Both the position numbers and the translations under genes were made by a program. A stretch of DNA of 45,539 nt. Source: an uncultured Lactobacillus sp. GTDB lineage: Bacteria > Bacillota > Bacilli > Lactobacillales > Lactobacillaceae. Shown piece by piece: positions 42,915 to 45,539 of this stretch. How positions within the stretch are numbered: position 1 is the first letter of the stretch; each line of letters begins with the position of its first letter. The notes below the pieces were generated by a model. The model made no database searches and was not told the DNA's origin. It saw only the letters and a list, made by a program, of their open reading frames with translations. The stretch spans positions 1 through 45,539 of the forward strand of contig CAJUTO010000011.1 of NCBI GenBank assembly GCA_910589675.1. Direction: 5' to 3'.

Positions 42915-44126
42915 CTATTTGGAAAGATTTTTTACAACATTAAAATTAAACAAGATTAAGTTTAAGACAACAATCCCTGCTGTCACAATGAAAACCATAC
43001 TATAACTTGAAATTCCGGCAATGAAAGATCCGAGGAGTGGGCCCACGATATTTCCAATATACATTGCACTCTGATTCCATGAAAAGACGCGACCAGTTAC
43101 AGCAGCGGGTGAATTTTTGGTTAATAAAGTTTGCACTTGCGGGAAGAGGCATGCGTCGGTAAAGCCAACTAAAAAGCGTAAAATACCTAATTGCACTGTA
43201 TTGTGAACAAAAGCAGTTAAAAAGAATAAAATTGTCGCACCAATAAAGCCACCAATAATAATCTTGTGGGTTCCAATTTTATCTCCCAAAGCTCCAAAAC
43301 GGGAAGCAGCTAAAAACGTTGCAATTCCTGGTAAAGCCGCAATAACTCCAGAAACAAAAACAACATTTCCATGTCCACTCATCAATTGTTTAACATATAG
43401 AGAAACAATTGGGTTAATTGAATTGTTGGCTGCTTGAATAATTAAAGTGGTTAACAGTAAACCGAATATTAGGGTTGGAGATCGTAGAGTAGCAATAACG
43501 CCGCTGGCTTTATCTAATTTCTTTTCTGTAATCGGCTTAAATCCTTCTTCATGAACAAAGAAAAGTGAGAGAAGAAAGGAGATTAATAATAATCCTCCTG
43601 TGATAAAGAAAGTAACGCGGTAACTAAATGCAGACGCAAGTGCTCCACCTAAGAAAGGCCCAAGTAAGTTCCCGGCAGTAAAAGAAGAGGCCATTGTTCC
43701 TAGCGCTTGACCAGATTTTTCTTTAGGTGTTTCTGTAGCGATTAAAGCATTTGAATTTGAAACAAATCCTGCAAAAACTCCCTGCAACATTCTTAAGAAA
43801 AATAGTTGCCAGACATTAGTAACTAATCCCATACTTCCAAGGACAAAGGCCATCCCAAGGGAAGCCCTGAGAATCATTAGTTTTCTACCTTTTTTATCAG
43901 CTAATTTACCCCACCATGGTGAAATAATAGCTGAGACGAAGTACACTCCGGAAAAAATAAATCCCGACCAAAAGTTTAGCTGTTGATGTGTAAAATGTCC
44001 TAAGGTATCGATATATAGAGGTAAGAAGGGCATGATCTCTGAAAATGCGATTCCTGCGATAAATACAGCGATAGAGAGAACATAAAGATTCTTTTTCCAA
44101 ATTGGCTTATCTGATTTTATTGTCAT
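42915..44126 (-). CDS. MFS transporter (DHA1, MdtG/YttB-like)
   Basis: A 403-residue 12-span major facilitator. Motif A is seen as GKLADKKGRKLMI (about 73-85), and GNLLGPFLGGALAS (about 154-167) is the drug-antiporter motif C. The pattern is that of MdtG/YttB/NorA-like multidrug exporters. I start at ATG 44126, 6 bases after GGAGG, giving an overlap of 20 bases with the small upstream gene. It is the last gene of the marR-small protein-MFS operon, so its expression is probably controlled by the MarR repressor and induced by its substrate. Confidence 0.88.
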   Translation of the reverse strand: MTIKSDKPIWKKNLYVLSIAVFIAGIAFSEIMPFLPLYIDTLGHFTHQQLNFWSGFIFSGVYFVSAIISPWWGKLADKKGRKLMILRASLGMAFVLGSMGLVTNVWQLFFLRMLQGVFAGFVSNSNALIATETPKEKSGQALGTMASSFTAGNLLGPFLGGALASAFSYRVTFFITGGLLLISFLLSLFFVHEEGFKPITEKKLDKASGVIATLRSPTLIFGLLLTTLIIQAANNSINPIVSLYVKQLMSGHGNVVFVSGVIAALPGIATFLAASRFGALGDKIGTHKIIIGGFIGATILFFLTAFVHNTVQLGILRFLVGFTDACLFPQVQTLLTKNSPAAVTGRVFSWNQSAMYIGNIVGPLLGSFIAGISSYSMVFIVTAGIVVLNLILFNFNVVKNLSK

Positions 44127-44337
44127 TCTCATCCTCCAATTTTTTAAAATCTACCGTTTTATTTTTAAGGGATATTTTTCCTACTTTGAAACCATAATCG
44201 AGCAATTCCTTTTTATAAGTTAAGAAAGAATGATCAATTGATAGGCCGACAATCTTTTGAATTTGGTCGAAAGATAATTGAAAGTCTTGGTCATGATTAT
44301 CTTTAATATATTGCCACAATGGTAAAAATTTGCTCAT
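44107..44337 (-). CDS. Conserved small protein (DUF7662-like)
   Basis: A 76-residue soluble protein. The pattern FLPLWQYIKDNHDQDFQLSFDQIQKIVG, followed by a short LSIDHSFLTYK and a C-terminal beta segment (GFKVGKISLKNKTVDF), resembles the DUF7662 type of small proteins, whose function is unknown. It lies between marR (14-base gap) and the MFS gene, which it overlaps by 20 bases, so it is translated with them. A DNA-binding or accessory regulator role is possible but unsupported. Confidence 0.7.
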   Translation of the reverse strand: MSKFLPLWQYIKDNHDQDFQLSFDQIQKIVGLSIDHSFLTYKKELLDYGFKVGKISLKNKTVDFKKLEDENDNKIR

Positions 44338-44351
44338 TAGTTTTTCTTTCT

Positions 44352-44762
44352 TTAAATCTGCTTCTCTAAGTTGATTGAAATTTTTTCAAGTGCAGCTAGA
44401 GTATCATGATCTACTGTTCCAACTAATTGATTTACCTCTTCAAAGGCGTCGTTCACTTGTCTAAGAACCTCAATTCCAGCTGGAAGTAAGAATAGTTGTT
44501 TTTTAAGTCCGTTGTTTGGATCTGCTCGCCGTTCAATCATTTTTCTTTTTTCTAATAGCTTAACTACATTAGTAAAACTGGCAGGTTGGTAAAAAAGATA
44601 ATCTGCAACTTCCTTTTGAATGCAGCCGGGATGCTTTTGAATGTATCTTAAAACATGGGCATGCGTCATTCTTAGATTAATGGAAGCTAGGCGTTGATTG
44701 ATTAATAGGTTTTCTAATTTACCAATATGATAGAGTAAATTGGCTAGGGGTCTTTTTCGCAT
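44352..44762 (-). CDS. MarR-family transcriptional repressor
   Basis: A 136-residue winged-helix regulator. Helices typical of MarR are visible, with the DNA-reading part at CIQKEVADYLFYQPASFTNVVKLLEKRKMIERRADPNNGLKKQLFLLPAG (about residues 52-101), including the wing DPNNGLKK. It heads the operon with the small protein and MFS exporter genes. Two inverted repeats that share the TTGTA/TACAA core flank its -10 box (44778-44793 and 44817-44840), fitting autorepression. The ligand is unknown, probably a substrate of the exporter. Confidence 0.9.
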   Translation of the reverse strand: MRKRPLANLLYHIGKLENLLINQRLASINLRMTHAHVLRYIQKHPGCIQKEVADYLFYQPASFTNVVKLLEKRKMIERRADPNNGLKKQLFLLPAGIEVLRQVNDAFEEVNQLVGTVDHDTLAALEKISINLEKQI

Positions 44763-44777
44763 GGTGTTGCCTTTCTA

Positions 44778-44840
44778 AGTTGTAGTTACAACTAATACTT
44801 TAAATGAGTATAACGCAACTAATTGTAATTACAATTAGTT
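44778..44840 (-). promoter_or_regulatory. marR promoter with two palindromic operators
   Basis: A perfect 24-base palindrome made of AACTAATTGTAA and TTACAATTAGTT covers 44817-44840. A second repeat, AGTTGTA-GT-TACAACT, covers 44778-44793. On the minus strand TTGTAA within the large palindrome (-35) and TATACT (-10) are spaced by 16 bases. A repressor dimer on each site would block the promoter from both sides. Confidence 0.75.
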
Positions 44841-44841
44841 T

Positions 44842-45423
44842 TTAGTTTAAAGGATTAGTAATTTTAGAGAAATCATATTTACGATATTTTAATGCTGCTT
44901 TTTTGTCCTTAAACATAGCACTATGAATATCACCGGAAGAATAAGCTAAATAAAGGCACTGATTTCCTTTAAAAGTACCTGTGATATAGATGATATCAAC
45001 AGTATCTAAAAATCCCCGTGCTCGGAGCCACTGCGAACCATTCTTATCTTCCAAAGAGATCATTGTTGCGTCTCCAGCATACACTTTATTATTCTTTTCT
45101 GAGCGATGATTTAGGTTTAGGGTTGGATCTGTTTTTTGATAGACTACAGAATCCATGATCGTATGTTTAGTTATAATGAATTTTCTCGCTGTTTTACTGT
45201 AGCGATCAGTTTGATACCACGTTCCTTGAAATACAGTAGGAATCGTAGCTAACTTAAAACCGGGGTATTTTTTATTTAAATTGGGTTTAGAGGAAGTTTT
45301 AACAGTATTTTTTGAAGTAGTAATTGAAGATTTTGAACTAGAAGATTTAGGTTGATTATTCTGTGTGTTGCTGCAGGCAGTGAGTAATAAGGTGGAGAAT
45401 AGAATTAGAGCTACTTTTTTCAT
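44842..45423 (-). CDS. Predicted lipoprotein of unknown function
   Basis: A 193-residue secreted lipoprotein. The signal is MKKVALILFSTLLLTAC, with lipobox LTAC (Cys17). A Ser/Thr/Lys-rich linker (about 18-48) is followed by a globular domain beginning near FQGTWYQTDRYSKTARKF; a start of this kind (GTW plus a strand) is seen in small secreted beta-barrel-like lipoproteins of lactobacilli. No catalytic motif is visible. It would be anchored on the outer face of the membrane. The gene ends directly at the marR operator region and has an extended -10 promoter upstream. Confidence 0.8.
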   Translation of the reverse strand: MKKVALILFSTLLLTACSNTQNNQPKSSSSKSSITTSKNTVKTSSKPNLNKKYPGFKLATIPTVFQGTWYQTDRYSKTARKFIITKHTIMDSVVYQKTDPTLNLNHRSEKNNKVYAGDATMISLEDKNGSQWLRARGFLDTVDIIYITGTFKGNQCLYLAYSSGDIHSAMFKDKKAALKYRKYDFSKITNPLN

Positions 45424-45455
45424 GATTTTGAATCCTTGTAATATAAATTTTACTC

Positions 45456-45464
45456 AGTATAGCA
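45456..45464 (-). promoter_or_regulatory. Extended -10 promoter of the lipoprotein gene
   Basis: The minus strand reads TGCTATACT here, an extended -10 box about 33 bases ahead of the start. No convincing -35 is seen. The remaining bases to 45539 are AT-rich with nothing I can call. Confidence 0.4.
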
Positions 45465-45539
45465 TAAGTAAATTTAGTTATAGAAAAAATTTTCGCAAAT
45501 TGCAATAATAAATTGAACACTTTTAGTTAAGCTGCTTGA

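Overview
The window looks like a chromosomal segment of a Lactobacillus of the gasseri/johnsonii group. The DNA is AT-rich and Shine-Dalgarno sites are strong. The gene content is typical of host-adapted lactobacilli: a helveticin J-like class III bacteriocin, a PTS lactose/tagatose-6-phosphate locus, several cytosolic cysteine peptidases, and many permeases. The species assignment is inference from gene content. No rRNA, tRNA or CRISPR array was seen.

Layout. 1-2.8 kb: a RelE-like small protein at the left edge, an unlisted 33-residue membrane peptide, then purine-type salvage genes (hpt, a stand-alone glutamine amidotransferase) and an NAD(P)-binding protein. 2.8-4.6 kb (minus): a ClC-type channel and free-methionine-(R)-sulfoxide reductase. 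4.7-8.0 kb: a tight four-gene run of helveticin-like bacteriocin, tag glycosylase, AEC transporter and CPBP membrane protease. 8.0-12.7 kb: glycerol facilitator, two paralogous DHA2 drug exporters that each carry a terminator-like hairpin at the very start of the transcript, and a GNAT acetyltransferase with no standard start codon. 12.7-14.4 kb: a lone TnpB (IS605 OrfB) gene with a convincing omega-RNA-like 3' end. 14.4-19.3 kb: two Cof-type HAD phosphatases, a YagU-like protein, an AraC regulator, and a uracil permease behind a PyrR attenuator.

19.3-26.1 kb is the lactose locus: lacR-lacA-lacB, a terminator, then lacT-lacF-lacE-lacG behind a cre-overlapped promoter and a LicT/BglG-type RAT/terminator switch. 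lacC and lacD are not in the window. 26.2-31.0 kb: glutaminase, then an unusually AT-rich RpiR regulator / 6-phospho-beta-glucosidase / PTS EIIC group. 31.3-31.9 kb: a PAP2 phosphatase.

32-41 kb (minus) is a peptidase-permease island. An APC permease plus bleomycin-hydrolase-type aminopeptidase pair occurs twice. A C69 dipeptidase follows the first pair and a C45 Ntn hydrolase follows the second, with a terminator between the two units. 41.4-42.8 kb holds another APC permease. 42.9-45.4 kb (minus) holds a marR-small protein-MFS operon with palindromic operators, and a lipoprotein.

The most useful second-look items are the TnpB omega-RNA pseudoknot, the paired leader hairpins of the two exporters, the ATT-start acetyltransferase, the duplicated peptidase-permease island, and the bacteriocin operon with a candidate immunity protease.
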